64,000 bases of DNA. Source: Pseudomonas sp. GD03919 (lineage in GTDB: Bacteria > Pseudomonadota > Gammaproteobacteria > Pseudomonadales > Pseudomonadaceae). The stretch covers positions 1,798,001 to 1,862,000 of the forward strand of contig NZ_CP104582.1 of assembly GCF_029814935.1 (NCBI RefSeq), read 5' to 3'. Shown here one piece after another: positions 8,766 through 19,371 of this stretch. Every line of letters begins with the position of its first letter. Positions within the stretch are counted from its first letter, which is position 1. The position numbers and the translations under genes are program-made. The notes beneath the pieces are model-generated. The model searched no databases and was not told the origin of the DNA. It saw only the letters and a list, made by a program, of their open reading frames with translations.

Positions 8766-9455
8766 ATGAGCACCACAGAGACTGTTTCCAGCAGCGTGCT
8801 GTCGACTTACTCCGGCACCTCGACCAGCAGCACCAACGAATCCAGTTACTCCAGCCTGGGCAAGGATGACTTTCTGATGCTGCTGGTAACGCAGATGAAC
8901 AACCAGAACCCGCTGGATCCGCAGGACAACAGTGAGTTCGTGGCTCAGCTCGCCCAGTTCAGCAGCCTGGAAAGCCTCACCAACATCTCGAGTTCGATGG
9001 ACTCGTTGCTGAGTTCCTATCAGTCCTCGCAAGCACTCCAGGCGTCCTCCTTGGTGGGGCGCAGCGTGACGGTATCGGCCAGTAGTACCTATGTCGATGG
9101 CGCCGCCGGCATGACGGGTAGCGTCGTGCTCCCGTCCGCAGCCGATGGTATTTCGGTCGGCGTCTATGACTCGGCAGGCAGTTTGGTCAAGACCATTGCG
9201 CTCGACAGCCAGACCAAAGGCGGCAACGTCAGCTTCACCTGGGATGGCACTAACGCCAGCGGAGTGGCGCAGCCGTCCGGCACCTACACCTTCAAGGCGT
9301 CGGCCTCGCTGGATGGCAAATCCACGGCCCTTGAGACCTACCTGCCGGCAGCGGTCAGCAGTGTGACGCTGGGTTCTGGAACAAGTGACATGACGCTCAA
9401 TCTGGCCGGTGTAGGCAGTATTGCGTTGTCCAAAGTAATCAATATCGGCCAGTAA
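8766..9455 (+). CDS. flgD: flagellar hook assembly scaffold FlgD
   Basis: Hook-capping protein that guides FlgE polymerisation and is later lost from the structure. The conserved N-terminal region [20 protein letters not shown] lies at about residues 31-50, followed by the Ser/Gln-rich cap region and a FlgD Ig-like domain containing [19 protein letters not shown] around residue 158. Length 229 aa is normal. It lies between flgC and flgE, 26 bases before the latter. Confidence 0.95.
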   Translation: MSTTETVSSSVLSTYSGTSTSSTNESSYSSLGKDDFLMLLVTQMNNQNPLDPQDNSEFVAQLAQFSSLESLTNISSSMDSLLSSYQSSQALQASSLVGRSVTVSASSTYVDGAAGMTGSVVLPSAADGISVGVYDSAGSLVKTIALDSQTKGGNVSFTWDGTNASGVAQPSGTYTFKASASLDGKSTALETYLPAAVSSVTLGSGTSDMTLNLAGVGSIALSKVINIGQ

Positions 9456-9481
9456 GCGATCGATGTAAGGGAGACGCGAGC

Positions 9482-10795
9482 ATGACATTCAATACAGCAT
9501 TGAGCGGTTTGAAGGCTGCCAGTTCATACTTGAACGTGACGGGTAACAACATTGCCAACACCGGGACCACCGGCTTCAAATATTCGCGTGCGGAGTTCGC
9601 CGATCTCTATGCCAGCAGCATGTTCGGCACGGGGAGCAACTCGATCGGCAGTGGCGTGATCACATCGGATATCGCCCAGCAGTTTACCCAGGGCAATATC
9701 AGCTACACCGATAACAGTCTCGACCTGGCCATCAATGGCAGTGGCTTCTTTATCGTCAATGACGGTGGTAGCCAGCTGTATACGCGGGCCGGTGCCTTCA
9801 AGGTCGACAGTAATGGCAATGTGGTCAACAGCGCTGGCAACAACCTGATGGGCTATGGCGTCGATGCTGACGGCAATCTAGTCAATGGGGTGCTGACCAA
9901 TCTGGTGGTCGATACCAGTAACCAGGAGCCTAACGCCACCTCGCTTGTCACTCAGAGTCTCGCGCTCAATTCGTCGGCCAGCATACCCACTAGCTCGCCC
10001 TTCGATTCTACTGTGTCAACTTCCTATAACTGGTCGACCTCCGTGAGCCTGTATGACACGCAGGGTAATGCGCATACCATGACGCAATACTTCGTCAAGG
10101 ATGCGAGCAACCAGTGGAGCATGTACGTGCTGGTGGATGGGCGTAACCCGGGCGATCCGACCAGTACGGACCCGTACCAGGCCACGTTGCCGTTCACCAC
10201 CGCAGGCGCGCTGGATACGGACAATATTGTATTTGGTGATTTTGGTGATAATGGCGATGGCACGCTGAGCCTGGCCAACTGGATTCCAGCGACAATCACC
10301 GATGCTACGACCGATCCGGTCACCTGGGGCTCCAATGGCGCTGCTGCCAGCGCTACCGGCGTTACCCTGGATCTGCGCAAGGCAAGCCAGACCAACACCA
10401 ACTTCGCAGTGAACAGCTTGGCGCAGGATGGCTACACCACCGGGCAATTGTCGGGTTTGTCCTTCGATGAAACCGGGCAATTGTTTGCCACTTACACCAA
10501 TGGCAAGTCCGAGGTGATCGGGCAGGTGGCCCTGGCGACCTTTGCCAACATGCAAGGCCTCACCCCGGTTGGTGGCACGGCCTGGAGGCAGTCGCTGGCC
10601 TCTGGTGAGCCGGTGATCGGGACGCCGACTTCCGGTACGCTCGGTTCGATTGCGGCGGGGGCGCTGGAAGACTCCAACGTCGATCTGACAGGGCAGCTCG
10701 TCGACCTGATCGTGGCGCAGCGCAACTACCAGGCCAACGCCAAGACCATCGAGACCGAGAACGCGATCGCGCAGACGATCATCAATATCCGTTGA
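9482..10795 (+). CDS. flgE: flagellar hook protein FlgE
   Basis: Subunit of the flexible hook outside the cell. The 437-residue protein starts with [20 protein letters not shown], the hook/rod D0 helix, has the FlgE/F/G core around [14 protein letters not shown], and ends with [20 protein letters not shown] and a coiled C-terminal helix. The middle (~residues 150-320) is the variable, surface-exposed D1/D2 part. It is the last gene of flgBCDE; a terminator follows. Confidence 0.95.
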   Translation: MTFNTALSGLKAASSYLNVTGNNIANTGTTGFKYSRAEFADLYASSMFGTGSNSIGSGVITSDIAQQFTQGNISYTDNSLDLAINGSGFFIVNDGGSQLYTRAGAFKVDSNGNVVNSAGNNLMGYGVDADGNLVNGVLTNLVVDTSNQEPNATSLVTQSLALNSSASIPTSSPFDSTVSTSYNWSTSVSLYDTQGNAHTMTQYFVKDASNQWSMYVLVDGRNPGDPTSTDPYQATLPFTTAGALDTDNIVFGDFGDNGDGTLSLANWIPATITDATTDPVTWGSNGAAASATGVTLDLRKASQTNTNFAVNSLAQDGYTTGQLSGLSFDETGQLFATYTNGKSEVIGQVALATFANMQGLTPVGGTAWRQSLASGEPVIGTPTSGTLGSIAAGALEDSNVDLTGQLVDLIVAQRNYQANAKTIETENAIAQTIINIR

Positions 10796-10834
10796 TGATT
10801 TCGGCGGCAGATTCTTGCCGTCTCCATTGTTGAA

Positions 10835-10859
10835 GCCTCTCCTTGCGAGAGGCTTTTTT
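10835..10859 (+). terminator. Rho-independent terminator after flgE
   Basis: Stem GCCTCTC/GAGAGGC with a 5-base loop, then TTTTTT. It separates flgBCDE from flgF-L. Confidence 0.9.
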
Positions 10860-10896
10860 CTTTTAAAAACAGTAGCTTAATATTTATTTTTGGTTG

Positions 10897-10912
10897 TGGC
10901 ACGTACCTTGCT
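10897..10912 (+). promoter_or_regulatory. sigma-54 promoter of flgFGHIJKL
   Basis: TGGCACGTACCTTGCT, an almost perfect -24/-12 element (GG-10-GC), 39 bases upstream of flgF. Confidence 0.92.
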
Positions 10913-10951
10913 AAAAACCCTGTGATTGTGGTTTTTCAGGCGGAGGTCGAG

Positions 10952-11692
10952 ATGGACAAGTTGCTGTATGTGGCGATGACGGGTGCCAGCCAGAACGCCC
11001 TGGCACAGAAGGCTCATGCCAACAACCTGGCGAATATCTCTACCAGCGGATTTCGCGCCGACCTTGAGCAGGCGCGTGCCATGCCGGTTTTCGGCGACAG
11101 TTATCCGGCGCGCGTGTATGCGATGTCCGAGCGCCCCGGCACCGACTTTACGCCAGGTGCCTTGCAGGAAACCGGGCGTGATATGGACGTCTCCATCGAG
11201 GGAGACGGCTGGATCGCCGTGCAGGCCCCCGATGGCAACGAGGCGTATGTGCGCACCGCCAGCTTGACTGTCGATGCGCTGGGCGTGTTGCGCACCGGCA
11301 ATGGTTTGCCGGTCATGGGCAATGCCGGGCCGATTGCGGTACCGCCTGAGCAGAAGGTGGAAATCGGCCAGGACGGCACCATCAGTATCCGCGCCCTCGG
11401 TGAGGCCCCAAACGTATTGGCCGAAGTCGACCGGATCAAGTTGGTCAACCCCGATACCGCGCAAATCCGCAAGGAAACCGATGGTCTTATCCACTCGCGC
11501 ACAGGCCAGCCATTTGAAGCAGATGCCAATGTTCGCCTCAACTCGGGTTTTCTCGAAAGCAGTAACGTCAGCGCGGTCGCCGAGATGACCTCCATGCTGG
11601 CGCTTTCCCGGCAGTTTGAATTGCACGTGAAAATGATGAACACGGCCAAGGAAGGATCAGAGTCCATGGCCCGGATCATGCAAGTCAGCTAA
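10952..11692 (+). CDS. flgF: flagellar basal-body rod protein FlgF
   Basis: Rod protein placed between the proximal rod and FlgG. The protein starts MDKLLYVAMTGASQNALAQK, has the family segment ANNLANISTSGFRADLEQ at about residues 22-39, and the rod C-terminal SSNVSAVAEMTSMLALSRQ. GGAGG just before the ATG at 10952 decides the start over an upstream alternative. Length 246 aa. It is followed 33 bases later by flgG. Confidence 0.95.
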   Translation: MDKLLYVAMTGASQNALAQKAHANNLANISTSGFRADLEQARAMPVFGDSYPARVYAMSERPGTDFTPGALQETGRDMDVSIEGDGWIAVQAPDGNEAYVRTASLTVDALGVLRTGNGLPVMGNAGPIAVPPEQKVEIGQDGTISIRALGEAPNVLAEVDRIKLVNPDTAQIRKETDGLIHSRTGQPFEADANVRLNSGFLESSNVSAVAEMTSMLALSRQFELHVKMMNTAKEGSESMARIMQVS

Positions 11693-11725
11693 TGAGTTCC
11701 GCCCGGCGAGGGCGAGGAGATAGAC

Positions 11726-12511
11726 ATGCTTCCAGCATTATGGGTCAGTAAGACCGGCCTCTCCGCACAGGATATGAACCTGTCGGTGATTTCCAACAAC
11801 CTGGCGAACGTATCGACCACCGGCTTCAAGCGTGATCGTGCCGAGTTTCAGGATCTTCTCTACCAAATTCGGCGTCAGCCAGGCGGCCAGACTACGCAGG
11901 ACAGCGAGTTGCCATCAGGTCTGCAATTGGGCACCGGGGTAAGGATCGTCGGAACGCAGAAAAACTTCACCTCGGGCAGTCTGCAGACCACCGATCAGCC
12001 GTTGGATATGGCCGTCAATGGCCGAGGCTTTTTTCAGGTTCTACTGCCTGACGGCACCGTATCCTATTCGCGTGACGGTACTTTTCACCTTAACTCCGAT
12101 GGGCAGGTCGTGACCTCCAACGGTTTTGCCCTGGAGCCTGCCATCGTCGTACCCGCCGAGACCCAGACGTTCACCGTCGGTGAGGATGGAACGGTTTCGG
12201 TGACCACTGCCAATAATCCGGCGGTTCAGGTCATCGGCAATCTGCAGACGGCCGACTTCATCAACCCGGCTGGGTTGCAGGCCATCGGTAACAACCTGTT
12301 CCTGGAAACTGCAGCCAGCGGGGCGCCCCAAGTGGGTACGCCGGGCCTCAATGGCTTGGGCACCGTGCTGCAGAACACCCTGGAGAACTCCAACGTCAGC
12401 GTGGTTGAGGAGATGGTCAATATGATCACCACCCAGCGTGCTTATGAGATGAACTCCAAAGTGATTTCCACGGCTGACTCGATGCTGCAGTTCGTCAATC
12501 AGAATCTCTGA
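11726..12511 (+). CDS. flgG: flagellar distal rod protein FlgG
   Basis: Main component of the distal rod that crosses the peptidoglycan and outer membrane. MLPALWVSKTGLSAQDMNLS and SNNLANVSTTGFKRDRAEFQ form the N-terminal helix region, LDMAVNGRGFFQVLLPDG is the core motif, and NVSVVEEMVNMITTQRAYEM the C-terminal motif. At 261 residues it is exactly the usual FlgG length. FlgH and FlgI, the rings around this rod, are encoded next. Confidence 0.96.
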   Translation: MLPALWVSKTGLSAQDMNLSVISNNLANVSTTGFKRDRAEFQDLLYQIRRQPGGQTTQDSELPSGLQLGTGVRIVGTQKNFTSGSLQTTDQPLDMAVNGRGFFQVLLPDGTVSYSRDGTFHLNSDGQVVTSNGFALEPAIVVPAETQTFTVGEDGTVSVTTANNPAVQVIGNLQTADFINPAGLQAIGNNLFLETAASGAPQVGTPGLNGLGTVLQNTLENSNVSVVEEMVNMITTQRAYEMNSKVISTADSMLQFVNQNL

Positions 12512-12560
12512 TGCTGATTGAGCTGGGTGCAGCATGAGCGTCTGTGATGTGAGGTATGCA

Positions 12561-13250
12561 ATGAAAGGTCTTTATATTCTTTTGCCGTTCTGCGTGTCGT
12601 TGTTTGGCTGCATGGCGCCAACGCCCAAAGCCGACGACCCCTATTACGCGCCGGTGCTACCACGCACGCCATTGCCGGCGAGCGCGACCAATGGTGCGAT
12701 CTATCAGGCCGGCTTCGAGACCAATCTGTTCGATGATCGCAAGGCGTTCCGCATCGGTGACATCATTACCATCACGTTGGAAGAGCGTACCCAGGCGAGC
12801 AAGGCGGCCAGCTCCGATATTAGCAAGGACAGCTCGGCCAATATCGGCCTGACCTCGCTGTTCGGCGGTGCGGTATCGGCCACCAACCCATTGACGCGCA
12901 ACCCGATGACGCTGAGTTCCCAGTTCAGTGGTACTCGCAGCAATCAGGGTGACTCCACTGCCGCGCAGAGCAACAGCCTCAGCGGCTCGGTCACCGTGAC
13001 AGTGGCGGAAGTGCTGCCCAATGGAGTGTTGGTGGTGCGTGGCGAGAAGTGGTTGACCCTCAATACCGGCGATGAAATGGTACGTATCTCCGGGCTGGTC
13101 CGCGCCGACGATATCTCCAGCAGCAATACCGTGTCCTCGACCCGTATCGCCGATGCGCGCCTGACCTATTCTGGCACCGGCTCGTTTGCCGATGCCAGCC
13201 AGCCGGGTTGGTTGAGTCGTTTCTTCTTGAGCCCGATGTGGCCGTTTTGA
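12561..13250 (+). CDS. flgH: flagellar L-ring lipoprotein FlgH
   Basis: Outer-membrane lipoprotein that forms the L ring around the rod. The ATG at 12561 gives [17 protein letters not shown], a lipoprotein signal with the lipobox LFGC, so Cys17 is the lipidated residue; starts further upstream would spoil this signal. The conserved [19 protein letters not shown] segment follows, and the C-terminal half has [20 protein letters not shown] and [11 protein letters not shown]. Length 229 aa is close to P. aeruginosa FlgH. Confidence 0.95.
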   Translation: MKGLYILLPFCVSLFGCMAPTPKADDPYYAPVLPRTPLPASATNGAIYQAGFETNLFDDRKAFRIGDIITITLEERTQASKAASSDISKDSSANIGLTSLFGGAVSATNPLTRNPMTLSSQFSGTRSNQGDSTAAQSNSLSGSVTVTVAEVLPNGVLVVRGEKWLTLNTGDEMVRISGLVRADDISSSNTVSSTRIADARLTYSGTGSFADASQPGWLSRFFLSPMWPF

Positions 13251-13261
13251 GGGGTATGAAA

Positions 13262-14527
13262 ATGAAATGGCCCCTGACCTTTTCTGGTACGAGCGCTGTG
13301 CGCCAAGCCTTTGCCGACGGGCGGATTCGCGAGCCGAAGAAGGGCTGCGTGCGTGAAGCGCAGAGCACGTCCTGCCGCCGGCAGTTCGCGGTTGCTCATC
13401 GTGGTTACCGTCACCGTGGCGCCAACGACTGGTTGCTGCTGGTCATCATGCTCGCGTGCATGCTGCTGAGCCTGCCGACGCAGGCCGAGCGCCTCAAGGA
13501 TCTGGCATCCATTCAGGGCGTGCGCAGTAACCAGCTGATCGGTTACGGCCTGGTCGTTGGTCTCAACGGTACTGGGGACCAGACCACCCAGACACCGTTC
13601 ACCGTACAGACGTTCAACAACATGTTGGCGCAGTTCGGCATCAAGGTGCCGACAGGTGGCAACGTGCAGCTCAAGAACATCGCGGCTGTGTCCGTGCATG
13701 CCGATATACCGGCGTTCGCCAAACCTGGCCAGACCATCGATATCACCATTTCATCCATCGGTAATGCCAAGAGTCTGCGCGGTGGCAGCCTGCTGATGAC
13801 GCCGCTCAAGGGTATCGATGGCAACGTTTACGCCATCGCGCAGGGCAACCTGGTCGTAGGGGGCTTCGATGCCAGTGGCGCCGATGGTTCGCGGATCACC
13901 GTCAACGTGCCTTCTGCTGGCCGCATTCCGGGCGGGGCTACGGTTGAGCGTCCGGTGCCGAGCGGCTTCGATCAGGGCAACTACCTGACCCTGAACCTCA
14001 ATCGCCCCGATTTCACCACGGCGAAGAACATCGTCGACCAGATCAACGATCTGCTCGGCCCCGGCGTCGCCCAGGCCATCGATGGTGGCTCGATTCGCGT
14101 CAGCGCGCCGCTCGACCCCAACCAGCGTGTCGACTACCTGTCGATTCTGGAAAACCTGCAGGTCGAGGCCGGCAAAGCGGTGGCCAAGGTCATCATCAAC
14201 TCGCGCACCGGCACCATCGTCATCGGCCAGGACGTCAAGGTGCAGCCGGCAGCCGTGACCCATGGCAGCCTGACCGTGACCATCACCGAAGACCCCATCG
14301 TCAGTCAGCCAGACGCCCTTTCCGGTGGGCAGACGGCCGTAGTGCCTCGCTCGCGCGTGGGGGCGGAAGAGGAGGCCAAACCGATGTTCAAGTTCGGCCC
14401 CGGCACCAGCCTTGATGAAATCGTGCGTGCGGTAAACCAGGTGGGCGCAGCGCCTTCCGACCTGATGGCCATTCTGGAGGCGCTCAAGCAGGCAGGCGCG
14501 CTCCAGGCTGACCTGATCGTTATTTGA
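13262..14527 (+). CDS. flgI: flagellar P-ring protein FlgI with an unusual N-terminal extension
   Basis: Periplasmic P-ring subunit. The mature part from [18 protein letters not shown] to the C-terminal [19 protein letters not shown] is fully typical. The hydrophobic signal core ([18 protein letters not shown]) normally begins within a few residues of the start, but here about 55 basic, Cys-containing residues precede it. The ATG at 13262 has a GAGGGG ribosome site 7 bases upstream right after the flgH stop; no downstream ATG, GTG or TTG has one. Total 421 aa versus about 365-370 usually. The extension may be an in-frame insertion between two TGG codons (13268 and 13430). Confidence 0.9.
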   Translation: MKWPLTFSGTSAVRQAFADGRIREPKKGCVREAQSTSCRRQFAVAHRGYRHRGANDWLLLVIMLACMLLSLPTQAERLKDLASIQGVRSNQLIGYGLVVGLNGTGDQTTQTPFTVQTFNNMLAQFGIKVPTGGNVQLKNIAAVSVHADIPAFAKPGQTIDITISSIGNAKSLRGGSLLMTPLKGIDGNVYAIAQGNLVVGGFDASGADGSRITVNVPSAGRIPGGATVERPVPSGFDQGNYLTLNLNRPDFTTAKNIVDQINDLLGPGVAQAIDGGSIRVSAPLDPNQRVDYLSILENLQVEAGKAVAKVIINSRTGTIVIGQDVKVQPAAVTHGSLTVTITEDPIVSQPDALSGGQTAVVPRSRVGAEEEAKPMFKFGPGTSLDEIVRAVNQVGAAPSDLMAILEALKQAGALQADLIVI

Positions 14528-14536
14528 GGTGGCCCT

Positions 14537-15691
14537 ATGAATACCTTGCTCGGTGGTACACGTACGGTCAGCGACTCTGGGGCTTATACCGATCTCAATC
14601 GCCTGGCCGGCATGAAAAATGGCGAACAGCGCGACAGCGAGGGTAACGTTCGGCGTGTCGCTCAGGAGTTCGAGGCGCTGTTCATCAACCAGATCTTCAA
14701 GTCGATGCGTTCGGCCAACGAGGCGGTTGCCAAGGACAGTCTGTTCGACAGTGATACCACGCGCCACTATCAGGAAATGCACGATCAGCAATTGTCCATC
14801 AGCCTGTCACGCGAGGGTGGGGGCATTGGCTTGGCCGATGTTCTGGTACGGCAAATGAGCCGTCTGCGTGGTGAGCCTGCGCGCAGCAGCCCCTTTGGTA
14901 CTGTCGTGCAGCAGGGTGAGTCGGGCGCAGACAAGGCGAGCAGCAAGAATGCAGACGAGGCGCCTGTGTCGCAGGCTGCGCTGCTCAACCGCCGGCGCCT
15001 GTCGCTGCCGTCACGCCTGGAAGATCGTCTGCTGGCAGGCATCGTCTCCAGCAGCGAGGGTCAGCTCAATAACGGTGCTGACTGGGTGGCGAAAAAGGAC
15101 AGTAGCGAGAAGGCGCTCGCCGAACCCCAGAAGACGACGCCACGTAGCGTGGCTCAGCCACCACTGGCCAAGGGCAAGGCGGCATTCGCTTCGGCGCAGG
15201 ACTTCGTGCAGACCATGCTGCCACTGGCTCAGGAGGCGGCCGATCGTATCGGCGTCGAGCCGCACTACCTGGTAGCGCAGGCTGCGCTGGAAACCGGCTG
15301 GGGCAAGTCGATCCTGCGGCGCAGTGACGGCGACAGCAGCTTCAACCTGTTTGGCATCAAGACCCATGGGCAGTGGCAGGGCGAGGCCGCGCGCGCCGTG
15401 ACCAGCGAATACCGTGAAGGCCAAATGGTGCGCGAAACCGCCAGTTTCCGGGCGTATGACTCGTACAAGCAGAGCTTCCACGACCTGGTGGATTTCCTGC
15501 AGAGCAACCCGCGTTATCAAAATGCGCTGTCCAAAACGGATAACTCGGAGACGTTCGTGCGCGAACTGCAGGCAGCCGGTTATGCCACCGACCCGCAGTA
15601 CGCCCGCAAGATCAATCAAATCGCACGCAAGATCGATGCAACCTACCAGACCATCGCCCGCAGCGATGTGGCAACAACACGGACGCTTTGA
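14537..15691 (+). CDS. flgJ: flagellar rod assembly protein / muramidase FlgJ
   Basis: Two-domain FlgJ. Residues ~1-110 are the rod-capping domain (AQEFEALFINQIFKSMRSAN), a ~90-residue polar linker follows, and the C-terminal ~150 residues are a glucosaminidase-type peptidoglycan hydrolase (LVAQAALETGWGKSILR, where the Glu is the likely catalytic acid, and FRAYDSYKQSFHDLVDFL). It opens the murein layer for the growing rod. Length 384 aa; it lies between the P-ring gene and flgK, nine bases from the latter. Confidence 0.94.
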   Translation: MNTLLGGTRTVSDSGAYTDLNRLAGMKNGEQRDSEGNVRRVAQEFEALFINQIFKSMRSANEAVAKDSLFDSDTTRHYQEMHDQQLSISLSREGGGIGLADVLVRQMSRLRGEPARSSPFGTVVQQGESGADKASSKNADEAPVSQAALLNRRRLSLPSRLEDRLLAGIVSSSEGQLNNGADWVAKKDSSEKALAEPQKTTPRSVAQPPLAKGKAAFASAQDFVQTMLPLAQEAADRIGVEPHYLVAQAALETGWGKSILRRSDGDSSFNLFGIKTHGQWQGEAARAVTSEYREGQMVRETASFRAYDSYKQSFHDLVDFLQSNPRYQNALSKTDNSETFVRELQAAGYATDPQYARKINQIARKIDATYQTIARSDVATTRTL

Positions 15692-15699
15692 GGTGATTC

Positions 15700-17721
15700 A
15701 TGGCTGATCTTCTCTCGATTGGCGTTTCCGGCCTGCGTGTCAGCCAGACCGCGCTGTCCGTGACCGGTAACAACATCACCAATACCGATACCGCCGGCTA
15801 CACCCGCCAGCAGGTGACCCAGGTTTCCAATGCCTCGCAGAAACTGGGGGCGACCTATCTTGGCAGTGGCGCCTCGATTACCGACGTGCGGCGTATCTAC
15901 AGCGATTTCCTGACGACGCAGGTGCGTACCGCGACGGCGCTGGACGGTGATGCGCAGACTTATCTGACGCAGATCAACCAGGTCAACTCACTGCTGGCCG
16001 ACAGCACCACCGGTATCACCGCCGTGATGGCGAATTTCTTCGCAGCCCTGCAGACCGCCGCAGCCAGCCCGACCGATACCGCCTCGCGGCAGTTGTTGCT
16101 GACCCAGGCCAATACCCTGAGCGAGCGCTTCAACTCGATCTATGGTCAGTTGTCGGATCAGAACGGCTACATCAATCAGCAGCTTTCCAGCATGACGCAG
16201 CAGGTCAACAGCCTGGCCGCCAGCGTGGCGGGATACAACCAGGCCATCATGAATGTGTCGGCGGCTGGTGGTTCGCCCAACGATCTGCTCGATAAACGCG
16301 ACGAGGCCGTGCGTGAACTCTCCGAGCTGATCGGCGTCACGGTGGTGCAGCAGGACGGCAATTACAACCTGTTCATCGGCAATGGACAGCCGCTGGTCGT
16401 CGGTAATGCGGCTTCGACGCTCAATGCGGTGCCGAGTACCGAGGATCCTGCGCGTTACTCGCTGCAGCTTAGCCAGAACAGTTATTCAACGCTGGACGTC
16501 ACGTCCTCGATCACCGGCGGGCAGATCGGTGGGTTGCTGCGTTACCGTGAAGATGTGCTCGACACCACCATGAATGAACTGGGGCGTCTGGCGTTGGTGG
16601 TTTCGGATCAGATCAACAGTCAGCTGGGGCAGGGGCTCGACCTCAATGCCGAACTCGGCGCCATGCTCTTTGGCGATATCAATGATCTGACGCTGCAGCA
16701 GCAGCGCAGCCTTGCGCAGACCGGTAACAGCGACACCACCGGTAATCTGCGCGTGTCCATCGAGGACACCAGCAAACTCAGCGCCAGCGATTATGAAGTG
16801 ACATTCAACAGTGCCACCGGCTACAGCGTAAGACGGCTGTCCGATGGCAAGGACATGGGCACCTTTGACCTCACCGACTCGCCGGCACCGGTGATCGATG
16901 GTTTTTCGCTGCAGCTCGATGCGGGCACCGTCGCAGCAGGGGACAAATTCACCATCCTGCCCACTCGCTATTCGGCCGGCGACATCAAGGTCACCATGAC
17001 CGATGCCAACCAGTTTGCATTGGCGGCGCCACTGAGCGCCACGCTCACCACGGGCAACGTGGGCACAGGCAGCGTGACTCAGCCAACGCTGACCACTCTG
17101 ATCGACATTTATGACAGCGCCGCTGTCGCGGACATGCAGGCCAGCCTCGAGAACGGCATGCCGATCAAGCTGGTGTACGATGCGGCCAGTGGTGGCGCTC
17201 AGGGTTATACCCTCTACAATGCTTCCGGTAACAACATTGGTACGGGCAGCATTGTGCCCGGGCAGAGCAACAAGGTCACCGTCAATATCGCCGCCAATCC
17301 TCCGACGGTGCCCAGCGCTTATTCATTCGAGATGACCCTGGCGGGCTCGCCGGTAGCTGGCGATAGCCTGAGCATCGCCTTCAATGCCGAAGGCAGCAGT
17401 GACAACCGCAATGGTCTGGCCGTGTTGGCCCTGCAAACCAGCAATACTGTGGCGGTCAATGGCAACAGTGGCATGAGCCTGACCACCGCTTACAGTTCGT
17501 TGATCGAAACCGTTGGCGCCAAGACCAATCAGGCAAAAATGGATGCCTCGGCAACCGAGGCTATCCTTACCCAGGCCACTACCAGCCAGCAGTCGCTGTC
17601 TGGCGTGAACCTCGACGAAGAGGCGGCCAATCTGATCAAGTTCGAGCAGTACTACACGGCGGCCTCGCAAATCATTCAAGTTGCTCGCTCCACGTTCGAT
17701 ACACTCATCAACAGCTTTTGA
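15700..17721 (+). CDS. flgK: flagellar hook-associated protein 1 (FlgK)
   Basis: First hook-filament junction protein. The N-terminus has SIGVSGLRVSQTALSVTGNN and ITNTDTAGYTRQQVTQVS, and the C-terminus ends with VNLDEEAANLIKFEQYYTAA and IIQVARSTFDTLINSF, as in flagellar axial proteins. DLLDKRDEAVRELSELIGV near residue 200 is a FlgK signature. At 673 residues it is on the long side because of a large variable middle. flgL follows directly. Confidence 0.95.
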   Translation: MADLLSIGVSGLRVSQTALSVTGNNITNTDTAGYTRQQVTQVSNASQKLGATYLGSGASITDVRRIYSDFLTTQVRTATALDGDAQTYLTQINQVNSLLADSTTGITAVMANFFAALQTAAASPTDTASRQLLLTQANTLSERFNSIYGQLSDQNGYINQQLSSMTQQVNSLAASVAGYNQAIMNVSAAGGSPNDLLDKRDEAVRELSELIGVTVVQQDGNYNLFIGNGQPLVVGNAASTLNAVPSTEDPARYSLQLSQNSYSTLDVTSSITGGQIGGLLRYREDVLDTTMNELGRLALVVSDQINSQLGQGLDLNAELGAMLFGDINDLTLQQQRSLAQTGNSDTTGNLRVSIEDTSKLSASDYEVTFNSATGYSVRRLSDGKDMGTFDLTDSPAPVIDGFSLQLDAGTVAAGDKFTILPTRYSAGDIKVTMTDANQFALAAPLSATLTTGNVGTGSVTQPTLTTLIDIYDSAAVADMQASLENGMPIKLVYDAASGGAQGYTLYNASGNNIGTGSIVPGQSNKVTVNIAANPPTVPSAYSFEMTLAGSPVAGDSLSIAFNAEGSSDNRNGLAVLALQTSNTVAVNGNSGMSLTTAYSSLIETVGAKTNQAKMDASATEAILTQATTSQQSLSGVNLDEEAANLIKFEQYYTAASQIIQVARSTFDTLINSF

Positions 17722-17732
17722 GGCCTGACGAC

Positions 17733-19328
17733 ATGAGCACGCGCATCTCCACACCGCAGATGTTCTATTCCAACATCTCCGGTTACCAGAAGGGTTATGC
17801 CGATATCGTCAAGACCCAGCAGCAGATTTCCAGTGGTGTACGTATCCAGACGCCGGCTGATGATCCGGTCGGGGCCGCCCGCCTGTTGCAGCTCGATCAG
17901 CAGCAGGAGCAGCTCAAGCAATACAGTACCAACATGACCACTGCGACCAACTCGTTGACCAATGAAGAAGCGCTGCTCACATCGGTGACCAATATCTTGC
18001 AGAAGGCGCGAGAGCTGACCGTGCGGGCCGGCGGTGGTTCGCTTTCCGACGAGGATCGCAGCGCCATTGCCAGTGAGCTGGATCAGATCACCGATCAGCT
18101 ACTCGACCTGATGAACAGCAAGGATGCCAGTGGTAACTACATTTTCGCCGGTTCCAAAAGTGGCGTTCAGCCCTTCGTACGTAACCCCGATGGCTCGGTG
18201 ACTTACCAGGGTGACCAGACCAGTCTCAGTCTGCAGGTGTCTGGCTCCGGTTCGCTGGCCATCAACGACAGTGGCTGGAGCATCTTCGAGAATGTGGTCA
18301 ATGCCAGTCGTACCCAGTCGGGACTGGACAATGATCCCAACACCGATGGTCAGCGTGTCTACCTGTCTCAGGGCTTGGTGGCCAATACCACTCAGTACAA
18401 CAAGAGCTTTCGCGATGGTCAGCCCTATACATTGGAGCTGGTCAGCAGTACGCAATTTCGCATCCTGGATGTCAACGGTAATGACGTCACCAGTGAGGCG
18501 TCTTCCACATCCGGTTCATTCGACCCAGTGGCTATCGATGGCACTACCATCAGCTTCCGTGGGGCGACCTTCGAACTCGATGTTGCGTTGCAGGATGGCG
18601 ACGGTGAGGGCAGCCTGGATGACCTGCTGACCGGTTACAGCTTCACCTTTGGCGTAGCGGCGACTGAAGTGGCGATTACCCGTAGCGCCAGCAATACCAG
18701 TACGGCGCAGATCACCTCCGGCAGCGTCACCAACCAGACTGCATACACCACTCAGTTTCCCAGCAATGGTGTGCAGATTCGTTTCACCAGTGCCACGGAC
18801 TACGAGGTATATGCCCAGCCCGTGCTTAGCGGTAGCACGCCGATCAGCAGTGGTGCGCTGTCCGGGACGTACCCGGATACCATCAGCTTTGCCGGGGTGG
18901 AGCTGCAGATCAGCGATGCCGCTGCGGCTGGCGACACCTTCGTGGTGCAGGGGAAATCGGCGGAAACCCAGAGCATCTTCGAAACCATCACCAGCCTCAG
19001 CGCCACGCTCAAGACCCCGGTTGCCGGTGACACTGCTGCGCAGTTGGCGTTGCGTGATGCAGTTGCTTCGGCAATCAGCAACCTGGACAACGGCATGAAT
19101 CAGGTGTCTGCGACTCAATCTTCGATTGGTGCCCGGTTGAATGCGATCGATACCCTGACCACCGAGAACGAAAGCATGCAGATCAGCAACACCAGCAACC
19201 AGTCATCCATCCGCGATACCGATATGGCCGAAGCCATCTCCAAGCTTGTGCTACAGCTGACCAAGCTGGAGGCGGCGCAGGCTTCGTTCGTGCGTATTTC
19301 TCAATTGAGCCTGTTCAACAAGCTGTAA
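17733..19328 (+). CDS. flgL: flagellar hook-associated protein 3 (FlgL)
   Basis: Second junction protein, between FlgK and the flagellin filament. MSTRISTPQMFYSNISGYQK and the flagellin-like ISSGVRIQTPADDPVGAARL mark the N-terminal helix domain; the C-terminus is AISKLVLQLTKLEAAQASFV. ATG at 17733 is preferred to the upstream start because it gives the family N-terminus. Length 531 aa, longer than enteric FlgL (~317) through an expanded middle. Last gene of the flg block; a hairpin lies between it and the convergent gene. Confidence 0.94.
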   Translation: MSTRISTPQMFYSNISGYQKGYADIVKTQQQISSGVRIQTPADDPVGAARLLQLDQQQEQLKQYSTNMTTATNSLTNEEALLTSVTNILQKARELTVRAGGGSLSDEDRSAIASELDQITDQLLDLMNSKDASGNYIFAGSKSGVQPFVRNPDGSVTYQGDQTSLSLQVSGSGSLAINDSGWSIFENVVNASRTQSGLDNDPNTDGQRVYLSQGLVANTTQYNKSFRDGQPYTLELVSSTQFRILDVNGNDVTSEASSTSGSFDPVAIDGTTISFRGATFELDVALQDGDGEGSLDDLLTGYSFTFGVAATEVAITRSASNTSTAQITSGSVTNQTAYTTQFPSNGVQIRFTSATDYEVYAQPVLSGSTPISSGALSGTYPDTISFAGVELQISDAAAAGDTFVVQGKSAETQSIFETITSLSATLKTPVAGDTAAQLALRDAVASAISNLDNGMNQVSATQSSIGARLNAIDTLTTENESMQISNTSNQSSIRDTDMAEAISKLVLQLTKLEAAQASFVRISQLSLFNKL

Positions 19329-19334
19329 GCCCTG

Positions 19335-19360
19335 GCGCGAGGCACCGCAAAGCCTCGCGC
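19335..19360. terminator. Hairpin between convergent flgL and methyltransferase gene
   Basis: A 9-bp perfect stem GCGCGAGGC/GCCTCGCGC with an 8-base loop, in a 43-base gap between convergent genes. There is no T-run, so termination is inferred from position. Confidence 0.55.
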
Positions 19361-19371
19361 GCTGAAGTGTC

